Shown here piece after piece: positions 1-9,303 of a stretch of DNA of 64,000 nucleotides. Position numbers and translations under genes: made by a program. Positions within the stretch are counted from its first letter, which is position 1, and each line of letters begins with the position of its first letter. Under the pieces are notes generated by a model. It made no database searches and was not told the DNA's origin. It saw nothing but the letters and a program-made list of their open reading frames with translations. Source of the stretch: Epiperipatus broadwayi. Lineage: Eukaryota > Onychophora > Udeonychophora > Euonychophora > Peripatidae. The stretch spans positions 13,780,364 to 13,844,363 of the forward strand of contig JAQFVV010000012.1 in NCBI GenBank assembly GCA_028023455.1, written 5' to 3'.

Positions 1-80
1 AATTACAAAACAATTTATTATATCATAAAAATATGTTAAACAATATTACATACATTTTTTATACAATTATATATATCAAC

Positions 81-355
81 TTATATAATTTTCCATTCAT
101 TTTTAACCAACCAATTATTAACCAAATTTGTAGAAATCTTATAAATATTCATACAATTAGTCAAATTATTTTTAATATATGTTTCATATATTTGCCTTCT
201 TTTTGGATCTTTGATGAAATTTAAATATTTAATACTTTTTGTAGCATCTATTCTTTGGCCATATTTCAAGTAGTGAATCAATAATGCAGACCTATCATCT
301 CTTCTTTTAATACCATTTGTTATGTTCTTTGGTCCTTACCTCTATTTGTTTTCCA
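81..355 (-). pseudogene. GIY-YIG endonuclease remnant of the Penelope-like element
   Basis: This is the endonuclease half of the preceding element, displaced by a frameshift or stop near 320. After the GIY-like start, the frame at 281-81 reads HYLKYGQRIDATKSIKYL and then KDPKRRQIYETYIKNN. This fits the His, Arg and Glu pattern of the C-terminal part of Penelope endonucleases. The frame ends at 81; the A/T-rich bases 1-80 are probably 3' untranslated element sequence. It was copied by target-primed reverse transcription in the living element; here it is broken. Confidence 0.6.
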
Positions 356-1168
356 TTTACAGATTTTGCATGTAATTTTATATACAATTCCTTTTTTGAA
401 CTGTAAATCATCCCTTAACCTATAATTAAACATTAATTGATCAAGATTTTTACTATTTGACCAGCCAATATTTATATTCTCATCAATATAATTTTTATTA
501 TACCTTAAAGTATTATAAATCCTAGGATAATATGAAAGTTTAATCCATTTCTTACTTGATTCATTATTACCATTATCAATACCATCATTATTCTCAAAAA
601 TTTTATCATCTACCAGAGATTTTTTAGAAGTAAAAAATATATTGCTAATAGTTTTAGGATTATATCCATAATCTTTACATAATTTAATAAATTGATTCTT
701 TTGCAATTGAGCTACACTTTTATCGACATTGTAGTTATCATTCCTATATTTAAAATTTTTAATTACTGCTAATTTTTGTACCCATGCTTGTTGTGAATCT
801 ACATGAATAATTTTTCTTAATTTATGTTCTCTAATAAAATGTTTTAAAGTAATTTTATTACTGTTATTTATATTAATTTCTATATCTAAGTATTTAATCT
901 TATCTTCAAATTCTACTTTAGTAAATTTAATCTTATATATATTATTTTTAAACTCATTATAAATATTATTCATTACTCTTTTATTCCCAATAATTAAAAT
1001 ATCTTCAACATATCTAGAATAATGTATTATCTCTTGACTAATTACCCCTTTTTTAATTACAATATTTTCTAATTCATTTATAAATATTGATGATATTAAG
1101 CCACTAATTGCACAACCCATAATACATCCTTCATTTATATTCCAAAGTTCATTTTTATTCCTTTCCAA
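320..1168 (-). pseudogene. Penelope-like element reverse transcriptase, C-terminal part (decayed)
   Basis: This 282-codon open stretch carries the C-terminal part of a Penelope-like reverse transcriptase. Near residue 14 it has the motif EGCIMGCAISGLISSIFI, which matches the glycine-rich RT segment before the catalytic loop. Around residues 47-58 follows SRYVEDILIIG, the position of the usual YVDD box. The second aspartate reads E, so catalysis is doubtful. After a basic linker the frame reaches GIVYKITCKICK, the start of a GIY-YIG endonuclease module, and then stops. The N-terminal RT half is missing on the high-coordinate side. Family assignment follows from the RT plus GIY-YIG order, which is diagnostic of Penelope-like elements. 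The start codon is simply the first ATG in the open frame; I regard this as a 5'-truncated relic. Confidence 0.75.
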
Positions 1169-1190
1169 TTTTTAATTATAGTAAATCAAC

Positions 1191-2725
1191 TAACCTGATT
1201 GTTATATTCATATATAAAATAAGTATAGAAATAAATATAAAAAATTATTCCAGAAGCAAAAGTAAATCATGTAAAGCATGAAAAATAGCAATTAAATCTG
1301 AAAGTAAAAAAGGCAGAAATAAAGAATTTAAAGAATTTTATGTAAACAGAGGCAATAATGATAATGGAATGTATAAGGCAAACTTTGTGAAATGTTATAT
1401 TTAAAATGTTGGAAATAATTAAATGATAAGAAAGGATTACAGATAAATATTGAGAATTGATCACAGAAACTGATAAGGAGACAATAATAAAATATCCGAG
1501 GGGTACACTAAGAAATCCGGAAAGAAGGAATTAAATTAATAAATGCCTGAAGTGAAAACAAAGGCTGTGTTCTATATAAACTGCATTTTAAAGAGTGTTG
1601 GGCTTTTTTTGTTGCTCTGGGTGTCACCAGTAGAATGAGCTCATAATGTTCAGCACTTTGGAGTGCCATAATTTGTAAAGCAGATCAGCGAGAGAGAACC
1701 CAGAGACTCAGATCTGAAGGTACCAAATGATCTTATTTTATTTTTTGTAAGCCTCAAGGGCTACCAAAGATATTATATTGTTTAGGGAGTCAAATGGTTA
1801 AGATTAGCCAATTTTAAAGAATCTAATGAAAGACTGAAATTTGCAGGAACTCAAGAGAATTTAGAAATTTAGCGGTAGCAGTAAATGACAAAATCATTTC
1901 TAGCTAATTAAATAAATAACAAAAATTGTTGTGGATCAGCTTTTATCTTTCCTCTGTCATTATTGTAAATAAATCTTGTTTCTCTAAACATTATTATTAG
2001 ATGTATTTGATTGTATGTTGTTGTTTTTCTTTCCTCTTGCAATTGTTGTGGGAGGGGAATACACTACACAATATTAAAGATGACTATTCAATGCTGAAAT
2101 TGATTTAACACTATAAATGTAAAAAGAGTAATTGTTTTACTTGCATGGATGATTGATGTCACTCCAGAAAATGTTCAGAGTGCATACATATATTGAAGAA
2201 TAACTGATCAATTTTCTTTTATGGTATGGCAACTAAATAATTAATTTTTCATAAACTGTGATTGGAGATAACATCTCTTCAGATTTGTTTCCTCTATTGA
2301 TTATAAATTATATTCTCTGTAGTATTAAATTTTATATAAATCTTAGTCATTACCAACAGTTATAATACCACAAAAGAATAAGCCTGGCATTTATAGAACA
2401 TGTATTTCTTTAGTCAAACCATCAATTCAAAGGCTATGTTAAGGTATTGAAACGGTAAATCTGATTCAGATTTTCATTTCACAGTCCAATCCACCTAGCC
2501 ACCTACTAATAGGCTTCAATTGCAACCTACATATGTACAAATGTAAATAAGGTCTGTATATAGAAATGTATTTTTTTTTCAAACTTTTTTTTATTATTAT
2601 TTAGAATATTTCAACCAGAATTACCTTGGATAAATTGTTATAATTTATTTTGGTAATATCTATATATAACATTGTTTAGTTACATAACCAACTAATTTAT
2701 TTTATTAAAAAAAAATTCAAATATA
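1191..2725. other. Gene-free AT-rich stretch, possible LTR relic
   Basis: No coding signal is visible. The part at about 1570-1760 has a TATA-like TATATAAACTG, a GTGTCACCAG motif and a GC-richer leader. The same order occurs in the LTR of gypsy element #2 (13574 onward). A degraded LTR of a related element is possible but the alignment is weak. The rest is plain AT-rich intron sequence. Confidence 0.3.
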
Positions 2726-2824
2726 AGTTTTGAATTTTATATGTATTTTATATATATATATTCAATGTATTTTTTTTTTATTAAAGAATCTAAGATGGCC
2801 TTCCAAGAGATTTTCGCCTTGATA
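2726..2824. repeat. Left ~99-bp direct repeat flanking gypsy #1
   Basis: This segment runs from AGTTTTGAATTTTATATG to TTCGCCTTGATA. It reappears on the other side of gypsy element #1 at 7153-7191 plus 7902-7970, nearly identical apart from a foldback insertion. The right copy begins exactly where the LTR ends. This is far longer than the 4-6 bp duplication normally made by LTR-element integration. Confidence 0.75.
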
Positions 2825-3274
2825 ATATGCTGTGACTTATGACCAGCAAGTAAATAAATGGACAAAGGCAGAATTGAGATGGTAAGATTATAGTTTAATA
2901 CGAATAATTTTAACTATATACATTGCCTATTATAAGACGTAATAAAATAATAAAAGGTCATGGTGACCTGCATAATAACCCTAGTCCTGCTTTTGGACTT
3001 ACAGAGGCAGGAGTCTCTGACTCATAATTAATACTCAGAATAATTTTATGGGAGTTTATATACCCCTCAAGACTTCTGGAGTCTTTTACATTCCTAACCA
3101 TATATGGTGTTTTCACATCCGTTTTCACATACACGCAGTGTTTTTACATTTCTCACCATATATGGTATTTTACACAGTTTTCTGACCCTATAAGGTCAGC
3201 TGGGCTTTCTATGATTTAACAACATTGTAATTTTACACAATCATTATACATAATTGCTATACAGTTATTTTTAT

Positions 3275-4501
3275 GGTACTCATCTTATAGCTAAAGGCAC
3301 CGCTTTATGGCGCGGTTTTCGCGCCAAAACACATAAAAATGCTGTTTCTGCGGCCGACACATTCGAACCCACATTTTCTATAATACAACTTTTTGTTGTG
3401 CTACAGAATGCAGGCCGCTATGTCACGTCGCAGTACAGCATGTATGTCACATAGCAGCAAATACATTTTCTGAATTCACACAATTTATAAAATAATTACG
3501 GCTTGATGAGAGAGTTTGTATTTGAATTGTATTGAAATGTTGTTTTCATTGGATTTTTTTTATTTTAAACTATTGAAATGTTCAGATTTTTTAAAACAAT
3601 AATTATAAGACTTTTTACAACGTACTGTATTGAACTTTTATTTGGGAAAATGTTAAATATCTATGTTTTTATTGAGTTGCAATTAGGTAACGTGTCAAGT
3701 AACGTACTGTTAGTAACATTCCACGAGACAAAGAAGATTCTACCGTCTGTATATTTTTGAAGTAAAAAAGAGTGGTATGAAAAAAATATCCAGTAAGAAA
3801 AGTCCAAATATACAGGTTTTTTTGTAAATTTAATAAAAAGCAAATAATATAAACATGTTTAATACGTAAAGAAGACATTTGCATGTGTTTGTTGTTGTTT
3901 AAAAAAGTTTGAGTTTCTTTCTTCTGTCCGAGTATGGTTACGATTTTGAATTTTTTTATTTTAGCATTACAAACAAACAGAACACTAACCCTAAAACTAA
4001 CCCTAACCCTAAAACTAACCTTAAACCTAACCCTAAACCTCACCCTAAACTAACCCTAAAACTAACCCTAAATCTAACCGTAACAACTTTTATTACGATT
4101 ATTATTTTTTAGTTAAACAACAACAAAAAAAGTCATAACACAAGTAAAAAAGTATCCGATAAAAAATTGATAAAAAAAAAGCCGTAACACGAGTAAAAAA
4201 ATATCCGATAGAAAATTTATAAAAAAAAAGCCGTAACACAATTTAAAAAGTATACGATATAAAAAACACGAATCAAATTGTAATTTGTTGATTTTATTTT
4301 ACATTTATTATTATCATTTAAATTGTATATGTTAATAAAAAATAATATTTAAAAAAGATGATTTTGTTTTGTTTTTATTTTTGCATTACAAAAAAGCACA
4401 GAAAAATTATTAAAATCAACGGCCCGTGAATGTTGATATTTTATAGTTTTAGCATGAAAACGGCGCCATCCAACGGTATCTTTATCTATAATACAAGCAC
4501 C
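3275..4501. mobile_element. Non-autonomous TIR transposon, GGT ends, 8-bp target duplication
   Basis: The 1227-bp element has imperfect terminal inverted repeats. The left end reads GGTACTCATCTTATAG and the right end, reversed, reads GGTGCTTGTATTATAG. Similarity continues about 20 bp inward to ATGGCGC. It is flanked by a perfect 8-bp direct repeat, ATTTTTAT (3267-3274 and 4502-4509). Inside are a telomere-like block, a roughly 54-bp tandem array at 4120-4265 and no transposase. The left end also resembles the 'GGTAATCATC' family at 26-29 kb. GG-ended TIRs with 8-9 bp duplications occur in Merlin and some MULE families; the superfamily is not settled. Confidence 0.8.
3985..4082 (+). repeat. 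Interstitial telomere-like repeat (CCCTAA-type)
   Basis: Degenerate AACCCTAA and AACCCTAAAACTAACCCTAA units continue for about 100 bp. They lie inside the TIR transposon at 3275-4501, so they are transposon cargo and not a chromosome end. The unit is the complement of TTAGGG with interspersed variants such as AAAACTAACC and AAACCTAACC. Confidence 0.85.
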
Positions 4502-4665
4502 ATTTTTATTTTACATATTCATTATATTTTAGTTATTACTTTTATTCTACATTTATTATTGTACTCTTATTATTATACAATTATTATTCTTATTTTACAT
4601 ACACTTTTTATTATACAATTATTATTATTATTTACATATTCATTATACATTGCAGTTATTAGTTT

Positions 4666-4785
4666 GTTTTTTTTTAGTTTTTTTTTTAAGTGTCATAGCA
4701 TCAGCCGGGACGCGAACCCGCAACCCAGTCAACTGCCTGCAAGTGCAAGGCAATCGGGCTGACCTCTCGACCACCAATGCAAGAC
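4666..4785 (-). mobile_element. tRNA-derived SINE with 15-bp target duplication
   Basis: On the minus strand this 120-bp insert has an A box (TGGTCGAGAGG) and a B box (GGTTCGCGTCC), the internal promoter for RNA polymerase III, and ends in an A-rich tail. It is flanked by a perfect 15-bp repeat, TGCAGTTATTAGTTT (4651-4665 and 4786-4800), the mark of LINE-driven insertion. The other LTR of the same element (around 7000-7012) has one uninterrupted copy of this sequence, an empty site. Confidence 0.88.
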
Positions 4786-4943
4786 TGCAGTTATTAGTTT
4801 TATTCTACATTTATACAATTATTATTATTGTTTTACATATTCATTATACATTAAAAGTTATTAGTTTTATTCTACATTTATTATTGTATTCTTATTATTA
4901 TACAACTTACATATGTATATCTTGCTTGACTTTGAATACTGCA

Positions 4944-4958
4944 CTCCTCCTCCACTCC
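4944..4958 (-). promoter_or_regulatory. Polypurine tract of gypsy #1
   Basis: The minus strand reads GGAGTGGAGGAGGAG directly before the 3' LTR start TGCAGTATTC. This is the expected plus-strand primer for reverse transcription and fixes the LTR boundary. Confidence 0.8.
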
Positions 4959-5202
4959 AGAAGTATGGTTTTTCACCTAACATAGTCTTTGAGATGAGAC
5001 GGGGGATTTCTAGTTCTTGCCAGTTGCTGGCGGTCTTTGCTGTGCTTCGCCAATTTACTGTTTGTTGATGGTGGTTTCGATGCGCCAATTTTCGCTGTGC
5101 TATAGGTACTTTCTGAGGTTTTGTTACAATAGGTTTTTCTCTGTCTCTTAACTCTATATCTACAGGCGAGGTTTTTAATTTTCCTGTTTCTTTTTTGAAC
5201 AA
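4959..5202 (-). pseudogene. Pol remnant of gypsy #1: RT N-terminus joined to pol C-terminal tail
   Basis: The open frame begins FKKETGKLKTSPVDIELRD and continues VTKPQKVPIAQ, which resembles the very start of a Mag-type reverse transcriptase where the template-grip region begins. It then changes to a Gln/Asn/Ser-rich basic tail that runs into the purine tract. The catalytic RT core, RNase H and integrase are therefore deleted. The join falls near 5100. The frame itself continues into the LTR to 4867. I infer an internal deletion derivative that could move only with enzymes supplied in trans. Confidence 0.55.
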
Positions 5203-5209
5203 GCTGGGT

Positions 5210-5875
5210 AATTATTTTTGACTTGCGATTCTATATCGATTTTTTTATAACGCATATTTTTATGCCTAGGGGCGCGAACCACTCACGGCCAATGATCAGG
5301 TTAATATCTCCGTTCACAATATATATTGGTAGTATTTCTTTGGTTTTCGTTGTTTCTACCTTTACATTTGCAACTCCTAATATCCTTATGGGATTTGTAT
5401 TAGCATCTCAGGCCTTGAGTTGAGTTTTCTCTACCCTTGGAGAGAATTTTAGATTCTGAATTAGCCTTTTCCAATCTCTGCTTTTTATCAGCGATATCCT
5501 TGATCCGCTATCAATTTCCATGCTTAATGGTTTGCTGAATAGTTTTACGTTTATCATAATTTGATCAGATTCATCTATAGTAGCACTTTTTATATAGCTA
5601 CTTTCCATCGCTTCGCACGTAAGTTCTCTGTTAGGCTTTTTATGGTGGTGCCATCTTTCGGGATACTCAGTTATTTTCTGATAACTTTCAGTTTCTGGTA
5701 AACTGCAATCACGGGCTTTGTGACTGATTTTTCTATATCGGAAACATTTAATTTGTTTATCTATTTTGGATTTAACTCCAAATGTTTTAAACATTGTAGT
5801 TTGAAGTGGTTCTGGTCTCGTGAAACTTCTAAACTCTCTCGCTTGGTCAAGCAGCAATTTCGTAAGCTGTTCCAT
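5210..5875 (-). pseudogene. Gag C-terminus and protease of gypsy #1 (broken)
   Basis: The 155-codon frame at 5875-5408 contains a single zinc-knuckle-like CFRYRKISHKARDC. The second cysteine is replaced by Tyr, so metal binding is compromised. Near residue 120 it has MEIDSGSRISLI, the aspartic protease active site in the D-S-G form. Protease similarity continues in another frame to about 5210 (a stretch ending LIIGREWF, typical of the flap and C-terminal region of Mag-type proteases). The frames are separated by at least one frameshift. In a live element this segment matures gag and binds RNA. Confidence 0.7.
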
Positions 5876-6356
5876 GTCTGATAGCTTCTTTGTAAGTTAG
5901 ATCTTTTATTGCTAATAAGATCTGCCTAAACTGGTCATCAATTATTCCGTATAATAGCTGTTCGAGAAGACCTTCTTCTAAATATTTACCGTAAAGGCAT
6001 GGTTTTGCCATCTCTCTTAAACCAATGTCATATTCTTTTATTTTCTCATTCTTTCTTTGCCTTCTGCCTCTAAAGTGCAATCGAGCAATAAACTTGGATG
6101 GTTGGGGATTGAAATATTCATTTAGCTGTGTTGCGAGCTCATTGTATTTCTGCGTCTCCGGCGAATTTCCACATAGTTTGTTCCCTATTTCGATTACCCT
6201 CTGGCCTGCGAAGCAAAGTAATGAGGCTACTTTTACAGTATTCTCGGTAATACTATTTAGTATAAAGTAGTTTTTTATCCTCTGAACATACAATGGCCAA
6301 TCACTCGGATCTTTTACATTAAATTCGCAAATAGAAACTTGTGATAGGCTCACCAT
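5847..6356 (-). pseudogene. Gag (capsid region) of gypsy #1
   Basis: This 169-codon frame resembles retrotransposon gag of the Mag lineage. It has an N-terminal FNVKDPSDWPLYVQRIKNYF segment, a LLCFAGQRVIEIGNKL segment, and a basic region with RGRRQRKNEKIKEYDIGLRE. The last is the usual 'F..R.Q...E.....Y...L' pattern of capsid proteins. It overlaps the next frame by 29 bp and ends in a stop, so gag and protease lie in different frames or are frameshifted. The ATG at 6356 sits about 140 bp after the primer site, a normal leader length. The protein would form the virus-like particle of the element. Confidence 0.72.
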
Positions 6357-6499
6357 TTCTCTATTGATTCAAATCCACTTATGATTTGTCTCAGCTTGCT
6401 GTTTAGGCAATTATTTCCAGATTCGATCCTATGATGACCGAGCCAATTTTTAATGTAGTTCCGTTCCTGTATTGACTGCACTTTCTTTCAGATTCGATT

Positions 6500-6517
6500 C
6501 CTGTGTCGACTGCGCCA
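6500..6517 (-). promoter_or_regulatory. Primer binding site of gypsy #1 (tRNA-Ser type)
   Basis: The minus strand reads TGGCGCAGTCGACACAGG immediately after the 5' LTR. The plus strand here looks like a tRNA 3' end, GATTCGATTCCTGTG then CGACTGCGCCA. Mag-lineage elements are known to use a serine tRNA primer with TGGCGCAGTC. Confidence 0.75.
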
Positions 6518-6518
6518 A

Positions 6519-7152
6519 TATGCTGTGTCTTATGAACAGCAAGTAAATAAATGGACAAAGGCAAAATTGAGATGGTAAGATTATAGTTTAATACGAATAA
6601 TTTTAACTATATACATTGCCTATTATAAGGTGTAATAAAATAATAAAAGGTCATGGTGACCTGCATAATAACCCTAGTCCTACTTTTGGACTTACAGAGG
6701 CAGGAGTCTCTGACTCATAATTAATACTCAGAACAATTAGATCAGGTTATGGGGGTTTATATACCCCTCAAGACTTCTGGAGTCTTTTACATTCCTAACC
6801 ATATATGGTGTTTTCACATACGTTTTCACATACACGCAGTGTTTTTACATTTCTCACCATATATGGTATTTTACACAGTTTTCTGACCCTATAAGGTCAG
6901 CTGGGCTTTCTATGATTTAACAACATTGTAATTTTACACAATCGTTATACATAATTGCTATACAGTTATTATTAATTACATATTCATTATACATTGCAGT
7001 TATTAGTTTTATTCTACATTTATACAACTATTATTATTGTTTTACATATTCGTTATACATTAAAAGTTATTAGTTTTATTCTACATTTATTATTATACTC
7101 TTATTATTATACAACTTACATATGTATATCTTGCTTGACCTTGAATACTGCA
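6519..7152 (-). repeat. 5' LTR of gypsy #1
   Basis: This 634-bp LTR starts TGCAGTATTCAAGG at 7152 and ends next to the primer site. A TATATAAA box at 6763-6756 marks the likely promoter. It matches the 3' LTR closely outside the latter's insertions. It is the unoccupied allele for both the SINE and the TIR transposon found in the 3' LTR. Confidence 0.8.
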
Positions 7153-7970
7153 AGTTTTGAATTTTATATGTATTTTATATATATATTCAATTGATAAAAA
7201 ATCAAGTCAGATGACCTAATTTTAATAAAGCTCCTATTTACAAATGTTATATATAGAGTAAGTTAAAAACAAACTCTTATGAAGCTTCAAAATACCCTCA
7301 ACCTCAGACCGCGGTTTCTGCCTCTAGCGTCATCAGTGAGGTGCTAGGGAATAAAAATACTAGAACTAGTCCAGCATTTTATCAATGCCTAACTATTGAG
7401 AAGAAAATCTGAAACTTTCAGACATTTTATTCCCTAGCACCTCACTGATGACGCTAGAGGCAGAAACCGCGGTCTGAGATTGAGGGTATTTTGAAGCTTC
7501 ATAAGTTTGTTTTTAACTTACTCTATATATAACATTTGTAAATAGGAGCTTTATTAAAATTAGGTCATCTGACTTGATTTTTTATCAATTTAATTTTAGT
7601 TTTTTGCTATTAATGCTTTGGCGATTTTATATTGCTAGAGCTATTAATATATGTTGTATCTGAACTTAGTTCAGTCCCATACTGCTATTTGAGTTAGATA
7701 GCTGGATTTTTGGACATTTAAATGTCTGAAAGTTTCAGATTTTCTTCTCAATAGTTAGGCATTGATAAAATGCTGGACTAGTTCTAGTATTTTTATTCCC
7801 TAGCACCTCATTGATGACGCTAGAGGCAGAAACCGCGGTCTGAGGTTGAGGGTATTTTGAAGCTTCATAAGAGTTTGTTTTTAACTTACTCTATATATAA
7901 AATATATTCAATGTATTTTTTTTTTATTAAAGAATCTAAGATGGCCTTCCAAGAGATTTTTGCCTTGATA
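7153..7970. repeat. Right ~99-bp direct repeat, split by a foldback element
   Basis: Parts 7153-7191 and 7902-7970 together repeat the segment at 2726-2824. An 11-bp match (ATATATTCAAT) on both sides of the inserted foldback is the apparent target duplication, though part of it is low complexity. Confidence 0.75.
7192..7901. mobile_element. Foldback element, family A (three related arms)
   Basis: The arm at 7196-7425 is repeated in reverse complement at about 7430-7590 and again at about 7720-7900. The core of each arm has CAGACCGCGGTTTCTGCC and the mark GTGAGGTGCTAGGG or its complement. No coding capacity is visible. Diverged copies with the same core (CAGACCAATGGTTTCATGC) lie at 25.3-26.0 kb and 55.5-55.8 kb. 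The long arms would form a strong cruciform or RNA hairpin. Confidence 0.8.
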
Positions 7971-9303
7971 AGGAGTTTTAAAAGAAATGTTAAAGCTGAA
8001 AAGCATTATAAATCTAAAATTAAATTACCTAGAAAAAAAAATCAAATACTTTGGAATTTCCATTAATCCCTTAATGGAAATTCTACATCGTTTAAATAGA
8101 TATAAAAAAATATAAGATTAGACAAGAATCATTATTGATCCTTATCGGGATTCAAACTTTCTTAAAATAGCAATGAATGTATGTTTTCTTTTGTCTCGGG
8201 CAGAATACAAAAAAAATCACCTCAGATAACAAATAGTTCAAATACTAGAGCCAGCATATAAATAGTGGTTTTTTTAAAAAAGAAAAAGAAGAGAGAGAAT
8301 ATTTTTGAGAGTTGTCCACCGTCACTATGTCCATCATAATGTACAGCGGGTAGAAAGGGAAAAAACGCTGTTCCTTCCTAGGACCCCACCTCCCATATGC
8401 TACCGCTATAGTCCTGTCTTGGAAGAATGCTACTAGCTATCGAAGTTCGCCTGTATTAATCATTCGAGGAATGTCCAGGTAAAAGCTTAAGAACAAGCAA
8501 GAATTTCAATCCTGTTGTCTATGTCCAAATCTTTCTCATATAAACTAACTAATGTAATTATATCTACTTAAATTTCAAATATATAAAGTTAACTTTTATC
8601 ATAAATACCTGTAATTGACTCTTTAACCCATTTAAATTCTTTGTAATTCTCTTCAATAACTCAAGCTCACAATATTTTAAATATTTTTATTTTTAATATG
8701 AAAATATAATATTTCTTTGTTTTATACTAATTTCAGTAGTATAAATTTTATGTTTTTTTTCACTTGCTAGGGTTCTAAGAAGATAATTTGCGAAAGAGCG
8801 AATTATGTTAAGGGGGGGGGGGGGTCAGCACAGAAAGTAGCTTAAAATAAAATAAGTTGTTTTCTCTTTCTCGCCAGTGAAGTTATGTCAAATATATATA
8901 TATTAAAATGTACTTACATTAATAACTAAAGTAATTTTGCTAATGCTTTCCCAGGATGGGATTTTATAAATTTAGATTGTTTTAAAAATGATATAAAAAT
9001 TAAAATATCCTATATTCGACCTGGAAACAGCGCTTCTGGACAGTATTCGTTAATTATCTCGCAATCTGTTAAAAATTAAACGTAGAAAATTGGGAAGGGG
9101 AATTTATTCAAGAAATATATTGCCTTTTATTATTTTTTTGTTAGTTAATTAAATCTTTTACCTGAAGTAATTGTTTGCGCAGGTTGATCTTTATGCAGTA
9201 TTAGATTCTTTAAGGCTACTTATTTATAATTATTCACATTTGATGATTAATAAATCTCGGGTTAATAATGAATGCCAAGCATAGTGGATCAGACCTAAAA
9301 TGG
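7971..9303. other. Gene-free stretch with one G-run
   Basis: No coding or RNA signal is recognised. A GC-richer patch lies at 8310-8470 without an open frame in either direction. A pure G run of 12 lies at about 8813-8824. Confidence 0.5.

Larger units (their letters stand above)
2825..4943 (-). repeat. 3' LTR of gypsy #1, split by two insertions
   Basis: The LTR starts at 4943 with TGCAGTATTCAAAGTC, directly after the purine tract, and ends at about 2825. Parts 2825-3274 and 4510-4943 match the 5' LTR (6519-7152). A TATATAAA promoter box lies at 3062-3055. Net length without insertions is about 750 bp; it is longer than the 5' LTR because an AT-rich tract near 4510-4650 has expanded. Confidence 0.75.
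2825..7152 (-). mobile_element. Mag-like Ty3/gypsy LTR retrotransposon #1, internally deleted, with nested insertions
   Basis: The element is read on the minus strand: 5' LTR 7152-6519, primer binding site 6517-6500, gag, protease, a stub of RT, polypurine tract 4958-4944, and 3' LTR 4943-2825. The LTR starts TGCAGTATTC on both sides and ends near CACAGCATA. The RT core, RNase H and integrase are absent. The 3' LTR was later hit by a SINE (4666-4785) and a TIR transposon (3275-4501). The gag and tRNA-Ser-type primer site point to the Mag lineage of Ty3/gypsy elements. Confidence 0.8.

Noticed and set aside
3985-4082. True telomere or chromosome-fusion scar.
   Set aside because: The block is short, degenerate and contained within a transposon with defined ends.
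3909-4112. 67-codon frame rich in Asn, Pro, Lys and Thr.
   Set aside because: It is a translation of the telomere-like repeat.
4696-4780. Functional tRNA gene.
   Set aside because: A and B boxes are present, but it ends in an A-tail and is flanked by 15-bp duplications, so it is a SINE.
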